In this document: piece after piece, positions 15,414-24,060 of the stretch | Layout: each line of letters begins with the position of its first letter | Position numbering within the stretch: position 1 is the stretch's first letter | Origin: Candidatus Coatesbacteria bacterium | Lineage (GTDB): Bacteria > RBG-13-66-14 | Assembly (NCBI GenBank): GCA_014728225.1 | Contig: WJLX01000093.1 | Coordinates: 1 to 33,453, forward strand | DNA: 33,453 bases | Direction of reading: 5' to 3' | Program-made: the position numbers and the translations under genes | Notes under the pieces: generated by a model | What the model was told of the DNA's origin: nothing | Databases searched by the model: none | Seen by the model: only the letters and a program-made list of their open reading frames with translations

Positions 15414-15763
15414 CGGTGGAACCTCCCTCGGTGAACGGGGTTATTATGATGATGAGCGCAACCGTACTCATTCTACCACAGCGGGCCGCACCGCGGCAGG
15501 ATTGGGCGGGAGGTTCATTCACCTGGTACCCCGGAGGGCGCCGTCATTGCGACCCAGTATCGAAGATAGCGCAGGGCGGGGGTTCTGTACCCCGCCCACT
15601 GGCTGAGAACCACTCCGCCGGATTCCGTCCGCCAAACCCGAGCACTGCTACGGGCGACTGCGGACAGTCGCCCCGACGCGTCCAAGGCTAACGCAAAAAA
15701 AACGGACCGCGCTGAAGGTTGGCCGTATTCCTAAAGCGATCGCAGAGGCGGGGCGCCGTTCAC
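15414..15763 (-). other. 350-nt gap inside the lpx operon with hairpin and possible promoter
   Basis: No gene seen. A perfect 8-bp hairpin GGGCGGGG/CCCCGCCC lies at 15574-15597. On the minus strand TAGAAT (15475-15470) preceded by a TGTGG could serve as a -10 for fabZ-lpxA, with no good -35. Confidence 0.45.
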
Positions 15764-16633
15764 TCACGAGCCGCCGTTGCCGTCCAGCAACCCCAGGCGT
15801 TGGCGCAGCTCCAGGGCCAGGGCCACGTTGGCCGTATGTCCGCCCTTGATGCTGATCACCCGGGCCCGCAGCGGCGAGCCGACCAGGGTCAGGTCGCCGA
15901 TCAGATCCAGCAGCTTGTGCCTGACGAACTCGTCGGCGAAGCGCAGGTTGTCGTTGAGGACCTCCTCTTCGCCGATGACCACGGCGCAGTTGAGCGAGCC
16001 GCCCTTGATCAAACCCGCCCGGCGCAGTAGGGAAACCTCGTGCAAAAAGCAGAAGGTCCGCGCCGGGGCGATCTCCTCGGCGTAACGCTCCGGCTCCAGC
16101 ACGAACTCCCGGTACTGGCTGCGCAGCACCGGGTGGTCGAAGTGCAGCGAGAAGGAAAGCTGAAGCGGCCCCCGGTGGGGCAGCAGGATCATCTCGGCCT
16201 CGCCGACGCGGCACTCGACGATCTCCTTCGGCGCCAGGTAGCGCCGACGGGCGTCCTGCTCGACCCGCCCGGCCCGGCGCAGCGCCCGCACGAAGGGCCA
16301 GGAGCTGCCGTCGATCACCGGCGGCTCATGGTTGTCGAGTTCGATGACGGCGTTGTCGATCCCACAGCCCCGCAGCGCCGAGAGGATGTGCTCGACGGTG
16401 TGGACCTCGACGCCGTCCATCGCCAGGGTGGTGCCCCGGCTGGTGTCGGTGACGTTCTCGGCCAGGGCCCCGATCTCCGGAGCGCCGTCGACGTCGACGC
16501 GACGAAAACGGTAGCCCGCTTCGGCCTCCGCCGGCAGGAACCGCAGGCTGCACTCGTCTCCGGTGTGCAGCCCGATGCCCGCCACGCTGACGGGCTGGGA
16601 GATGGTCGCCTGGTTTTCTCCGGCCATGGCCAT
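15764..16633 (-). CDS. lpxC: UDP-3-O-acyl-N-acetylglucosamine deacetylase LpxC
   Basis: The 289-residue zinc amidase has VHTVEHILSAL (H82, equivalent to E. coli H79), DEFVRHKLLDLIGD (zinc ligands His and Asp) and the catalytic-base region KGGHTANVAL. It catalyses the committed deacetylation step of lipid A synthesis. The start is not well marked by a ribosome binding site; ATG 16633 or 16627 are both possible. It sits between lpxD and fabZ, separated from lpxD by a 185-bp palindromic element. Confidence 0.95.
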   Translation of the reverse strand: MAMAGENQATISQPVSVAGIGLHTGDECSLRFLPAEAEAGYRFRRVDVDGAPEIGALAENVTDTSRGTTLAMDGVEVHTVEHILSALRGCGIDNAVIELDNHEPPVIDGSSWPFVRALRRAGRVEQDARRRYLAPKEIVECRVGEAEMILLPHRGPLQLSFSLHFDHPVLRSQYREFVLEPERYAEEIAPARTFCFLHEVSLLRRAGLIKGGSLNCAVVIGEEEVLNDNLRFADEFVRHKLLDLIGDLTLVGSPLRARVISIKGGHTANVALALELRQRLGLLDGNGGS

Positions 16634-16672
16634 TGTGCTCGCAGATAGCTCGTTTCAACTCCAGGTAAAACC

Positions 16673-16857
16673 CGCCGAGCCCGTTGACGGGCAGCAACTT
16701 TCCCGTGGGCCACGGCCCCGGGCGCCCCGGAGTTGGCACGGTTTTTGCATCTCGGCGACTGGGCGACCGGCGGGTACGGTTGCGCCTCCGCAAAAACCGT
16801 GCCAACTCCGGGGCCGGGGAATCGTTGACGTCGCGCTGCCCGTCAACGGGCTCGGCG
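16673..16857. repeat. 185-bp nested palindromic element between lpxD and lpxC (copy R4)
   Basis: Outer arms 16673-16695 and 16835-16857 are a perfect 23-bp inverted repeat. Inner arms 16725-16748 and 16790-16813 are a perfect 24-bp inverted repeat containing CACGGTTTTTGC/GCAAAAACCGTG, enclosing 41 nt. The inner part is homologous to R1 in the opposite orientation. No ORF. The element fills nearly the whole gap between two operon genes. Confidence 0.92.
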
Positions 16858-16865
16858 CAGGTCGC

Positions 16866-17921
16866 TCAGTCGTGTTCCTCGAGTTCGGCCAGGCGGGTAT
16901 CGAGTTCGGCGACGCGCTTGGCCAGGCGGCGCAGTTCCCTGGTTTTCTCGGGCAGCTTGTGGAGGACGGCTTCGAGGCGTTTGGTGGTCATCGCCGGGCG
17001 GGCGGGGTAGCCCAGCCAGGTTTCACCGGCGGGGATGTTCTTGGAGAGGCCGCTCTTGGCGCCGACGATGGCGTTGTCGCCCAGTTCGAGGTGCCCGGCC
17101 AGTCCGACCTGGCCCATCAGGATCACGTGGTCGCCGAGTTTGCAGGAGCCGGAGACGCCGACCTGGCCGGCCATGATCGAGTCCGCACCGATGATGACGT
17201 TGTGGGCGATCTGGACCAGGTTGTCGATCTTGGTGCCGCGGCCGATGCGGGTCGAGCCCAGGGCGCCGCGGTCGACGGCGGCGTTGGCGCCGATCTCGAC
17301 GTCGTCTTCGATGACGACGTTGCCGATCTGGGGGATCTTGCGCCAGGCGGCGCCGTCGGGGGCGTAGCCGAAGCCGTCGGAGCCGATGACGGCGCCGGGG
17401 TAGACAATGACGCGCTCGCCGAGGACGCAGTCCTCGCGGACTACGACGTTCTGGTAGAGCAGGGAATCGGCGCCGATGCGGCTGCCGCGACCGACGTAGC
17501 AACCGGGGCAGAGGCGGACGTGATCGCCGATGACGGCGTCGGCGCCGATGCAGACCTGGGCGCCGACGGCGACGCCCTCGCCCAGTTCGGCGCCGGGAGC
17601 GATGACGGCGCTGGGATGGACACCGGGTTCGGGCAGGTCCACGGGGGGGGCGAAACGGGCGATAAGGCGGCTGAAGGCCAGGTAGGCGTTATCACAGCGG
17701 ATGAACGGCACCGGGCCGTCGACCTCGGCGTCACGATCGACGACGACGGCGGCGGCCCGGCACTTATCCAGCCAGCGGGCGTAGCGCATGTTGGTCAGGA
17801 AGGTGACCTGGCGCGGTCCGGCCTCAGTGATGGTGGCCACCCCGTCGACGGGGGCGGCGGCGTCACCGTCGGTCAGTTCGCCCTCGAGCAGTACGGCGAC
17901 CTCGCCCAGGGTCAACTCCAC
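16866..17921 (-). CDS. lpxD: UDP-3-O-(3-hydroxyacyl)glucosamine N-acyltransferase LpxD
   Basis: The 351-residue protein has an N-terminal uridine-binding domain ([13 protein letters not shown]), a hexapeptide-repeat beta helix from about residue 100, and the catalytic His in [16 protein letters not shown]-terminal helix ([23 protein letters not shown]) completes the trimer fold. It adds the second acyl chain in lipid A synthesis, after LpxC. GTG 17921 is supported by GGGAG 6 nt upstream; the ompH stop lies 27 nt before. Confidence 0.95.
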   Translation of the reverse strand: MELTLGEVAVLLEGELTDGDAAAPVDGVATITEAGPRQVTFLTNMRYARWLDKCRAAAVVVDRDAEVDGPVPFIRCDNAYLAFSRLIARFAPPVDLPEPGVHPSAVIAPGAELGEGVAVGAQVCIGADAVIGDHVRLCPGCYVGRGSRIGADSLLYQNVVVREDCVLGERVIVYPGAVIGSDGFGYAPDGAAWRKIPQIGNVVIEDDVEIGANAAVDRGALGSTRIGRGTKIDNLVQIAHNVIIGADSIMAGQVGVSGSCKLGDHVILMGQVGLAGHLELGDNAIVGAKSGLSKNIPAGETWLGYPARPAMTTKRLEAVLHKLPEKTRELRRLAKRVAELDTRLAELEEHD

Positions 17922-17948
17922 GTGATGCTCCCGCGCCTCGCCGGAGCT

Positions 17949-18482
17949 CTAAGTTCCGGCGGTTTCGTTGAGGGTTTCGATGACCTTGTCGGTCAGGTCG
18001 TAGGCTTCCTTGATGTAGAGGATGGCGGAGTGGTCGAGGATGATGTCGAATTCGCCGTCCTTGCCGATCTGTTCGATGACCTCGTAGATACGCCCGTAGA
18101 GCTTTTCCAGGCCTTGTTTCTCCTGGGCCTCCAGGACACTGATGGCGTTGTCGCGCTCGCGCATGGCCTCTTCGACCAGGCGTTGGCGTTCGCTTTCGAG
18201 TTCGGCGCGTTTTTCGTCGGAGATGGGCTGATTGAGCTTCTCGTCGATAGTCATGATCTGAGCGGAGTACTCGTCGAGTTTGGGCTGGACCTCGGCTTCC
18301 TTCTCCTGGATCCGGGTCTGCATCTCGAGCATGAACTCCTGGACCTCGATCCACTCCTCCTGGACGAGCTGCAGGTTGACGAAGGCCACGAGGAGTGGTT
18401 CTTCGTCCTCACCATCGTCCTGGGCCAGGACGGGCGGGCAGAGCGCCGTTATCAGCAACAGGATCAGGGCGGTCTTCTTCAT
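17949..18482 (-). CDS. skp: OmpH/Skp periplasmic chaperone
   Basis: The 177-residue product has a signal peptide (MKKTALILLLITALCPPVLA, cleavage before QDD), a short strand VAFVNLQLV and a long charged coiled-coil (about 45-130) typical of the Skp tentacles, then a C-terminal strand/helix part with DIILDHSAILYI. Skp binds unfolded outer-membrane proteins and hands them to BamA, whose gene lies directly upstream. ATG 18482 has AAGGAG 8 nt before it. Confidence 0.9.
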   Translation of the reverse strand: MKKTALILLLITALCPPVLAQDDGEDEEPLLVAFVNLQLVQEEWIEVQEFMLEMQTRIQEKEAEVQPKLDEYSAQIMTIDEKLNQPISDEKRAELESERQRLVEEAMRERDNAISVLEAQEKQGLEKLYGRIYEVIEQIGKDGEFDIILDHSAILYIKEAYDLTDKVIETLNETAGT

Positions 18483-18581
18483 TGGTGACTCCTTGGAAAG
18501 CGAGTTTAACCTCCGGCCCCGGCGGGGCGGATTAGTTGGTTACGTGGTCGAGGGCGGCGCCGTTCCGAAAAAACGCGCGGC

Positions 18582-20885
18582 CTAGAAGGTATTCTCGATG
18601 GAGAAATGCAGCCGGCCCTCGGGCAGCTCGGGGCTCCAGCCGTAGTCGAAGCCCATCAAACCGACCATCGGCACGTCGATGCGTACGCCCAGGCCGAAGC
18701 CGTAGCCCAGGTCGGCCAGGTCAATGTCGGTGATCTTCTCCCAGCAGTAGCCGGAATCGAAGAACAGAAAACCGAAGACGAAGCGCTCGGAGATGGGGAA
18801 GCGGTACTCGAGGTTGTAGTAGAACTCGAAGGTGCCGCCGAGGAGCTTGTCGTTCTCGTCGCGGGGCGAGAGGTCGTAGTCCTGGTGGCCGCGGACGTCG
18901 TTGCCGCCGACGTAGAAGCGCTCGTAGACGGGGACACTGTCCGTATCACCGTAGGGGGCGACGTAGCTGGCCCGCACCCGGGCGGCCAGGGCGAACTTCC
19001 AGAAGCTGGGGAAGTAGGCCGTGGTGTAGCCGGTGATCTTGTAGTAGTCGACATCGCCGCCGAGGTAGCCGCCGCCGACCTCGAAGCTGAGGAACTGGCG
19101 CGAGCCCGAGCTGGGGAAGAAGTAGTTGTTGCGGGTGTCGTGGTTCAACGACAGCTGGATCGCGCTGGTGACATAGCTGCCGCCGGCGCTCTGGACGGCC
19201 TCGCTGGCGTCGTCGAAGGGGTCGAGGTTGGTCTCCGAGTAGTCGTAGCGCAGACGCCAGTTGGCGTCGTCCCCCAGGGGTCGGCCGACCAGGCCGTAGA
19301 AGCCGAAGGTTCTCTTCTCGTAGCGGAAGACGCTGCGCAAGCTGCTGGTGTAGACTCCGGCACCGACGGCGGTCTCGGTGTCCAAAAACCAGGGCTCGAG
19401 GAAGCTGAAGCGGTAGTTATCGCTGGAGCCGCCGATCTCGGCCTCCAGGGTCACCGACTGACCGCCGCCCTTGGCCTTCCAGAAGGCGGGCAGGGCCGCG
19501 GCGTCGAAATTGATCCAGGAGACGCTGAAGGTGCCCATCAGGCCCTCCTGGGTCGAGTAGGCGGCGCCGACGGAGATCTTCGTCGTTCCCTCGCGCTCGA
19601 CGACGCGGACGGTCAGGTCGATCTCCCGGGTTTCCGGATCGACGTCCCATTCCGGGATGACGTTCTCGAAGTACTGCAGGTTGAAGACCCGCTCCAGGGA
19701 ACGGCGGAAGGCCTTGCCGTTGAAGATCTCGCCGGGGTAGACGGTGAACTCGCGCCGGATGACCTTGTCCTTGGTGTAGGTGTTGCCGACGATGGTCAGC
19801 TCGCCGACGGTGGCCGGTTCACCCTCGTCGAAGACCCAGTGGTAGACGACGCGGTTGGAGTCATCGTCGATCTCGGTCTGCTCGTCGATCTCCATGAAGA
19901 CGTAACCGTACTCCCAGTAGTCGTCCTTGATGTCGGCGACGGACTGATCGTAAGCGCTCAGATCGAGGACGTCGCCGGGCATCAGGCGCATCCGCCGGCG
20001 GATCTGGTTCTCGGAGAGAATGGTGTGCCCCTCGAAGGTGACACCGCCGAAGTAGTAACGCTCGCCTTCGTGGACGGTGACCAGGATGTCGACCTCGTCG
20101 CCCTCTTCGCTGAAGCTCAGCTCGTAGTCCTCGACCCGGGCGTTGATGAAGCCGCCGGCGTTGTAGCCGTCGACGATGCCGGCCATGTCGTCTTCGAGGG
20201 TCTGCAGGTCCAGGGTCGAGGCGTTCCAGAACTCGTCCTCGGACAGTTCCATGAACAGGTTGCGGATCTCCCAGTCGGTATAGGCGGTGTTGCCTTCGAT
20301 TTCGATGCTGCGGATCCAGATTTCCGAGCCCTCTTCGACGACGAACTTGACCTCGACGCGGCCGTTGTCCAGCTCGGTGTACTCCGGGGTCACCTCGCAG
20401 CGGATCAGCCCGGCCTCCTCGCCCTGGGCCTCGACGGCGTTGACGATCTCGTTGATCGCCGCCGGGTCCAGGGGCTCGCCGGCCTTGAGGTAGGCGGCGA
20501 TGGTCTCGCTGACGGTGTCGGCGTCCAACTCCTCGACACCGACGAAGGAGATGCGGTCGACGGTGGGGCGCTCCTCGACAATGAACACCAGCTTGACGCC
20601 CTCGGCGTAGGGCTCGGTGAGGACCTCGATATTCTCGAAGCCAGCCTCGGAAAACAGGCGTTCGATGTCGGCGGCGACGGTGGCCGGGGAGAGGGGCTGA
20701 CCGACCCGGCTGGAGAGGCGCTCAAAGATGTAGGCGTCGTCGTAGATCTCGTTGCCGCGCACCTCGAGGGCCCGGATCACCGGCGCCCCCTGGGCCGCGA
20801 CGACGTTCGCCGCGCCGAGGAGGGCGAGGCAGCTCAGTACGAGGACACCGGGTCGACTGCATTTCCAGGGGGGGGTTCGTCTCAC
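18582..20885 (-). CDS. bamA: Outer-membrane protein assembly factor BamA
   Basis: The 767-residue protein has a signal peptide (to about residue 31, VVAAQG), five POTRA domains (about 36-437; e.g. PVIRALEVRGNEIYDDAYIF starts POTRA1) and a 16-stranded Omp85 barrel (about 440-767) ending IENTF with the C-terminal aromatic. It folds and inserts outer-membrane barrels. The loop-6 signature usually VRG(F/Y) reads VRGH here. GTG 20885 is preceded by GGAG at 5 nt. It is first in the operon bamA-ompH-lpxD-lpxC-fabZ-lpxA. Confidence 0.96.
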   Translation of the reverse strand: MRRTPPWKCSRPGVLVLSCLALLGAANVVAAQGAPVIRALEVRGNEIYDDAYIFERLSSRVGQPLSPATVAADIERLFSEAGFENIEVLTEPYAEGVKLVFIVEERPTVDRISFVGVEELDADTVSETIAAYLKAGEPLDPAAINEIVNAVEAQGEEAGLIRCEVTPEYTELDNGRVEVKFVVEEGSEIWIRSIEIEGNTAYTDWEIRNLFMELSEDEFWNASTLDLQTLEDDMAGIVDGYNAGGFINARVEDYELSFSEEGDEVDILVTVHEGERYYFGGVTFEGHTILSENQIRRRMRLMPGDVLDLSAYDQSVADIKDDYWEYGYVFMEIDEQTEIDDDSNRVVYHWVFDEGEPATVGELTIVGNTYTKDKVIRREFTVYPGEIFNGKAFRRSLERVFNLQYFENVIPEWDVDPETREIDLTVRVVEREGTTKISVGAAYSTQEGLMGTFSVSWINFDAAALPAFWKAKGGGQSVTLEAEIGGSSDNYRFSFLEPWFLDTETAVGAGVYTSSLRSVFRYEKRTFGFYGLVGRPLGDDANWRLRYDYSETNLDPFDDASEAVQSAGGSYVTSAIQLSLNHDTRNNYFFPSSGSRQFLSFEVGGGYLGGDVDYYKITGYTTAYFPSFWKFALAARVRASYVAPYGDTDSVPVYERFYVGGNDVRGHQDYDLSPRDENDKLLGGTFEFYYNLEYRFPISERFVFGFLFFDSGYCWEKITDIDLADLGYGFGLGVRIDVPMVGLMGFDYGWSPELPEGRLHFSIENTF

Positions 20886-20966
20886 GCGGACTCCGGGGTT
20901 GGTTTAACGGTTCTGGGGGCGCGCACGTCCCGACCCTGCGGCGCGGCGAAGCGCGGAGGGGTAAGC

Positions 20967-20996
20967 ATTGTCGCATAGTAAAAAACGGCCTGTCAA
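20967..20996 (-). promoter_or_regulatory. Promoter of the bamA-lpxA operon
   Basis: On the minus strand TTGACA (20996-20991), 18-nt spacer, GACAAT (20972-20967), about 80 nt before the bamA start. Confidence 0.65.
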
Positions 20997-21204
20997 TCGC
21001 AGCCGTGGCAACCGGCAGGCCCGGCGGATGTCTCCGGGGGGCGTCTGCTTGATATACGCTGCGACGGGATAAAAGTTGCCCCCCGACGGCGGCCAACCAC
21101 AGCGGCGGCAAAGACCCCCAGACCATCGGTGTGGTAAACTAATCGCCGTCGCCCCTTCTTGCGTCAATCAACCGCAACAGCAACCTCCAGCGAGGTGACC
21201 GTAG

Positions 21205-21768
21205 ATGATGCCCGAGCGTTCCGCCATGCAGCCCATCGGCCCCCTGATGATCGAACATCGCCTGATCGAGCGTTTCATCACGGTGATCGAGGATGAGCTG
21301 CAAGCCCTCCGGGGAGGGCAGGCCCCCGACGTCGCCCTGCTGCGCGAGGCCGTCGATTTCTTCCGCACCTACGCCGACCGGACCCATCACGGCAAGGAGG
21401 AGGACATCCTCTTCCGGGCCCTGGAGAAGAAGGAGTTGACGGAAGAGCAGCGGCGGATGATGGCCGAGCTCACTGCGGAGCACGCCCGGGGCCGGGAGCT
21501 GGTCGACCGGCTGGAGGCGGCCGCCGGGGAGGGGGACGTCGATGGAATCACCGCCGTCCTCGACGAACTCATCGACTTCTACCCCCTGCACATCTTCAAG
21601 GAAGACCGCAAGTTCTTCCGTCCGGTGATGGAGCACTTCACCGACGATGAGATGCGGACCCTGCTCATGCGGATGAAAACCTTCGACCAGGGGATGATCC
21701 ACGAGAAGTACACCCGGCTGGTCGAGGTGCATGAGGAACATGAGGAAGAAGAGGATGAGCGGGGCTGA
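21205..21768 (+). CDS. Hemerythrin (HHE domain) protein
   Basis: The 187-residue four-helix protein carries the His/Glu pattern of a diiron hemerythrin domain: IEHRLIERF (His near residue 18), THHGKEED (His and Glu), TAEHARGRE (His), and FYPLHIFKEDRKFF (His...Glu/Asp). It probably binds O2 or NO, or senses or buffers iron in the cytoplasm. A charged tail (EEHEEEEDERG) ends the protein. ATG 21205 has GAGGTGA 6 nt upstream. It is a single gene divergent from bamA. Confidence 0.88.
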   Translation: MMPERSAMQPIGPLMIEHRLIERFITVIEDELQALRGGQAPDVALLREAVDFFRTYADRTHHGKEEDILFRALEKKELTEEQRRMMAELTAEHARGRELVDRLEAAAGEGDVDGITAVLDELIDFYPLHIFKEDRKFFRPVMEHFTDDEMRTLLMRMKTFDQGMIHEKYTRLVEVHEEHEEEEDERG

Positions 21769-21924
21769 GTTGTGTCGAGGGCGAGGTTAACCGGGGCGCG
21801 ACTCGCCGCCCCGACACCCCGGGCGCTGTCTCCCGGACGCGTCGCCGCCGGCCGCCCCGCAGTATGGTGTAGTGTGGATTGCTAATCCAGCCAGGCCCCG
21901 GCGGGGCGGTGACGGTCTAGACGA

Positions 21925-21953
21925 CCGAGGCGGCCCGGGGGCCGCCTCGGTGT
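21925..21953 (+). terminator. Intrinsic terminator between convergent hemerythrin and stomatin genes
   Basis: Perfect 11-bp stem CCGAGGCGGCC/GGCCGCCTCGG, loop CGGG, then TGTTTGG. It may serve both convergent genes. Confidence 0.7.
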
Positions 21954-21990
21954 TTGGTGCCCGGCTGATAGGTATGGGCTGGTTGGTGGC

Positions 21991-23094
21991 TTAGCCGGCG
22001 CCGCCGCCGCGGAACATCTCGGTCAGGGTACCGACGCTGCCCAGCACGTTGGTGAGTTCGAAGGGGAAGAAGATCTTGTTGGCCTCGCCCTGGCTGACGG
22101 CGTTGAGGGTGGTGAGGTACTTGACGGCGATGAGGTAGTTGGGCGCCACCTGCGGTCCGACGGCGTCCTTGACCTTGGTGATGGCGTCGTACTCACCCTC
22201 GGCGCGCAGGCGCAGCGCGTCGGCGTCGCCCTGGGCCTCCAGGCGCTGGCGCTGACGGTAGCCCTCGGCCTCGAGGATGGCCTCCTGCTTCATACCCTCG
22301 GCACGGGCGATGCGGCTTTCACGGTCACCCTCGGCGCGCAGGATGGCCGATTTCTTTTCACCCTCGGCCTCGAGGATCGTGGCGCGACGCTCACGCTCGG
22401 CGGTGGACTGCTTCTGCATGGCGGCTTCGATCTCGGGCGGCGGGGTGATGTCCTGCAGCTCGACGCGGTTGACCTTGACGCCCCACTTGTCGGTGGCCTC
22501 GTCGAGGACGATGCGCAGCTTGTTGTTGATCAGATCGCGGCTGATCAGGGTCTCGTCGAGGTCCAGCTCACCCATCACGTTACGCATCGTGGTCTGGGTC
22601 AGCTTTTCGATGGCCTGGGGCAGGTCCTGGATCTCGTAGAGCGCCTTGATCGGATCGGTGATCTGGAAGTACAGCAGGGCGTTGACCTGCATGCGGACGT
22701 TGTCCTTGGTGATCACGGCCTGGGCGGGGAAGTCGTAGACCTGCTCGCGCAGGTCGATCCGCTCGGTGGTGATCCGCTGGACGTAGGTGCGGCCGCGGAC
22801 GCTCTTGTGCATGCGCCAGACGACCTTGCGCGGCTTGTCGACGATCGGCACGATCAGGTGCAGGCCGCTCTTGAGCGTGCGCTTGTACTCACCGAAGCGC
22901 TCGATGATCATCACTTCGGCCTGCTTGATGACCTTGAAGCCGGCGATGGCGAAGATCAGGATGAACAGCCCGGCGGCGCCGATGGCGATATAGGCGCCGA
23001 GCCCCCAGCCATCAACGTCGCCGTTGTAGGCCAGGGCCGTCGACGGCAGGACCAGCAGCAGCAGCGGGATCAGGAACGCGAGTTTATTCTTCAA
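21991..23094 (-). CDS. Stomatin/prohibitin (SPFH, band 7) protein, QmcA-like
   Basis: The 367-residue product has an N-terminal signal-like segment (FLIPLLLLVLPSTALA) and a second membrane helix (YIAIGAAGLFILIFAIAGF), then the SPFH domain at about 57-230 (AEVMIIERFGEYKRTLKSGL; VYDFPAQAVITKDNV; WGVKVNRVELQDITPP). A long Ala/Glu/Arg coiled-coil (EAEGEKKSAILRAEGDRE) and a C-terminal helix follow. SPFH proteins form large membrane-domain assemblies that often protect or scaffold proteases. TTG 23094 follows GGGGGTG at about 6 nt. Its usual partner NfeD is encoded upstream at 23974. Confidence 0.9.
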   Translation of the reverse strand: MKNKLAFLIPLLLLVLPSTALAYNGDVDGWGLGAYIAIGAAGLFILIFAIAGFKVIKQAEVMIIERFGEYKRTLKSGLHLIVPIVDKPRKVVWRMHKSVRGRTYVQRITTERIDLREQVYDFPAQAVITKDNVRMQVNALLYFQITDPIKALYEIQDLPQAIEKLTQTTMRNVMGELDLDETLISRDLINNKLRIVLDEATDKWGVKVNRVELQDITPPPEIEAAMQKQSTAERERRATILEAEGEKKSAILRAEGDRESRIARAEGMKQEAILEAEGYRQRQRLEAQGDADALRLRAEGEYDAITKVKDAVGPQVAPNYLIAVKYLTTLNAVSQGEANKIFFPFELTNVLGSVGTLTEMFRGGGAG

Positions 23095-23521
23095 AGGTTC
23101 ACCCCCATTGAGGTTGACGGTTGGAATAGGCGACCAGGTTGTAGTTGAAGCTTGTCGAGACCAGCGGCGGCCGGCTTCGGATCCCGGGGTGGCTCTGCGC
23201 GGCGAGGCCGCGTGGAAGACTGGTTCCGGGCGTTGATGTTTGAAGCGTGAAGACCAAAAAACGCTGGCGAACCGTCGCCCCTCGTTATAATTGCACAGTC
23301 AAGGGACCCAAGACTCCGCGCTCGAGGTACAGCCTGCTGCGGCGGGGTTAGCGACGATCCGCTCCGTCTTTTTTACTGACGGCGCCGCCGGTTGGACTGC
23401 GCTGTTTGCCTGGTTCTTTGCCGGGTTGTTTGGCTGACTGTTTGCCCGGTTGAAAACAACGGAGAAACAACTTGGGCCGCGTATCCGGCCGGACTCCGCG
23501 CCGACGGCGGCCCCGGAACGG
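23095..23521 (-). other. 427-nt gap between nfeD and the stomatin gene
   Basis: Contains a possible promoter and, on the minus strand at about 23349-23465, an open frame with a repeated PGK(Q/E) pattern (QPGKQSAKQPGKEPGKQ) ending in TAA. This could be a tiny basic peptide but has no clear start or ribosome binding site. Nothing else seen. Confidence 0.35.
23284..23311 (-). promoter_or_regulatory. Possible promoter for the stomatin gene
   Basis: On the minus strand TTGGGT (23311-23306), 16-nt spacer, TATAAC (23289-23284). Confidence 0.35.
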
Positions 23522-23974
23522 CTAGCCGGCCTCCTCGAGGGGCTCGACGAGGAGCTTGATGCCGTCGACGCCGGTGACCTTGAGCCGGGTGCCGATCTCG
23601 AAACTGATATCGCCGGGGTGGGGGTAGTAGGCCCGCCACTCCTCGGCGCCGATCTTGACGTAACCGTGCTGTTCGTCGGTGATGGGTCGGGTGACCACGG
23701 CGGTGCGGCCGATCAGGGCCTCGACGTTGGTCTTGGCCTCACCCTCCTCGTACCTCTTCTCGTCCTTGAAGAACAGGCGCCGGCTGAGGAAGACCAGTAG
23801 CGCGCCGCCGACGACGAAGATGACGAGCTGCCAGATGACGGCCATCCCGGTCAGCGAGACCAACGCCGTGATGCCCCCGGCGACGCCGAAGGGCAGCAGG
23901 AAGAAACCGGGAACCAGGATCTCGGCCATGGCCAGCACGAAACCTACGATCAGCCAGATGTGCCAGGGGAGCAT
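23522..23974 (-). CDS. NfeD-family membrane protein (short form)
   Basis: The 150-residue protein has membrane helices at about 4-26 and 28-62 (LIVGFVLAMAEILVPGFFLL; VIWQLVIFVVGGALLVFLS) and a C-terminal OB-fold of about 65 residues (LIGRTAVVTRPI; GYVKIGAEEWRAYY; IGTRLKVTGVDGIKLLVEPL). This is the protease-less NfeD type that pairs with stomatin/SPFH proteins. The start has AAAGGA 6 nt upstream. Confidence 0.92.
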   Translation of the reverse strand: MLPWHIWLIVGFVLAMAEILVPGFFLLPFGVAGGITALVSLTGMAVIWQLVIFVVGGALLVFLSRRLFFKDEKRYEEGEAKTNVEALIGRTAVVTRPITDEQHGYVKIGAEEWRAYYPHPGDISFEIGTRLKVTGVDGIKLLVEPLEEAG

Positions 23975-24049
23975 CGTCGTCCTTTCTCGTCCGTCTCGGC
24001 CAGTGCAGATTTTCTATGGGGAGCGGTGTGGCGGATGAAGCGTTAGTTC

Positions 24050-24058
24050 ATTATAGCA
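24050..24058 (-). promoter_or_regulatory. Extended -10 promoter for nfeD
   Basis: On the minus strand TGCTATAAT (24058-24050), a perfect extended -10, about 75 nt before the nfeD start; the -35 region would lie in the end of the upstream gene. Confidence 0.5.
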
Positions 24059-24060
24059 CG

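Noticed and set aside
16563-20978. Very long plus-strand open frames (641 and 790 codons) across lpxC-lpxD-ompH-bamA
   Set aside because: Low-complexity Gly/Val/Asp shadows; all real domain signatures are on the minus strand.
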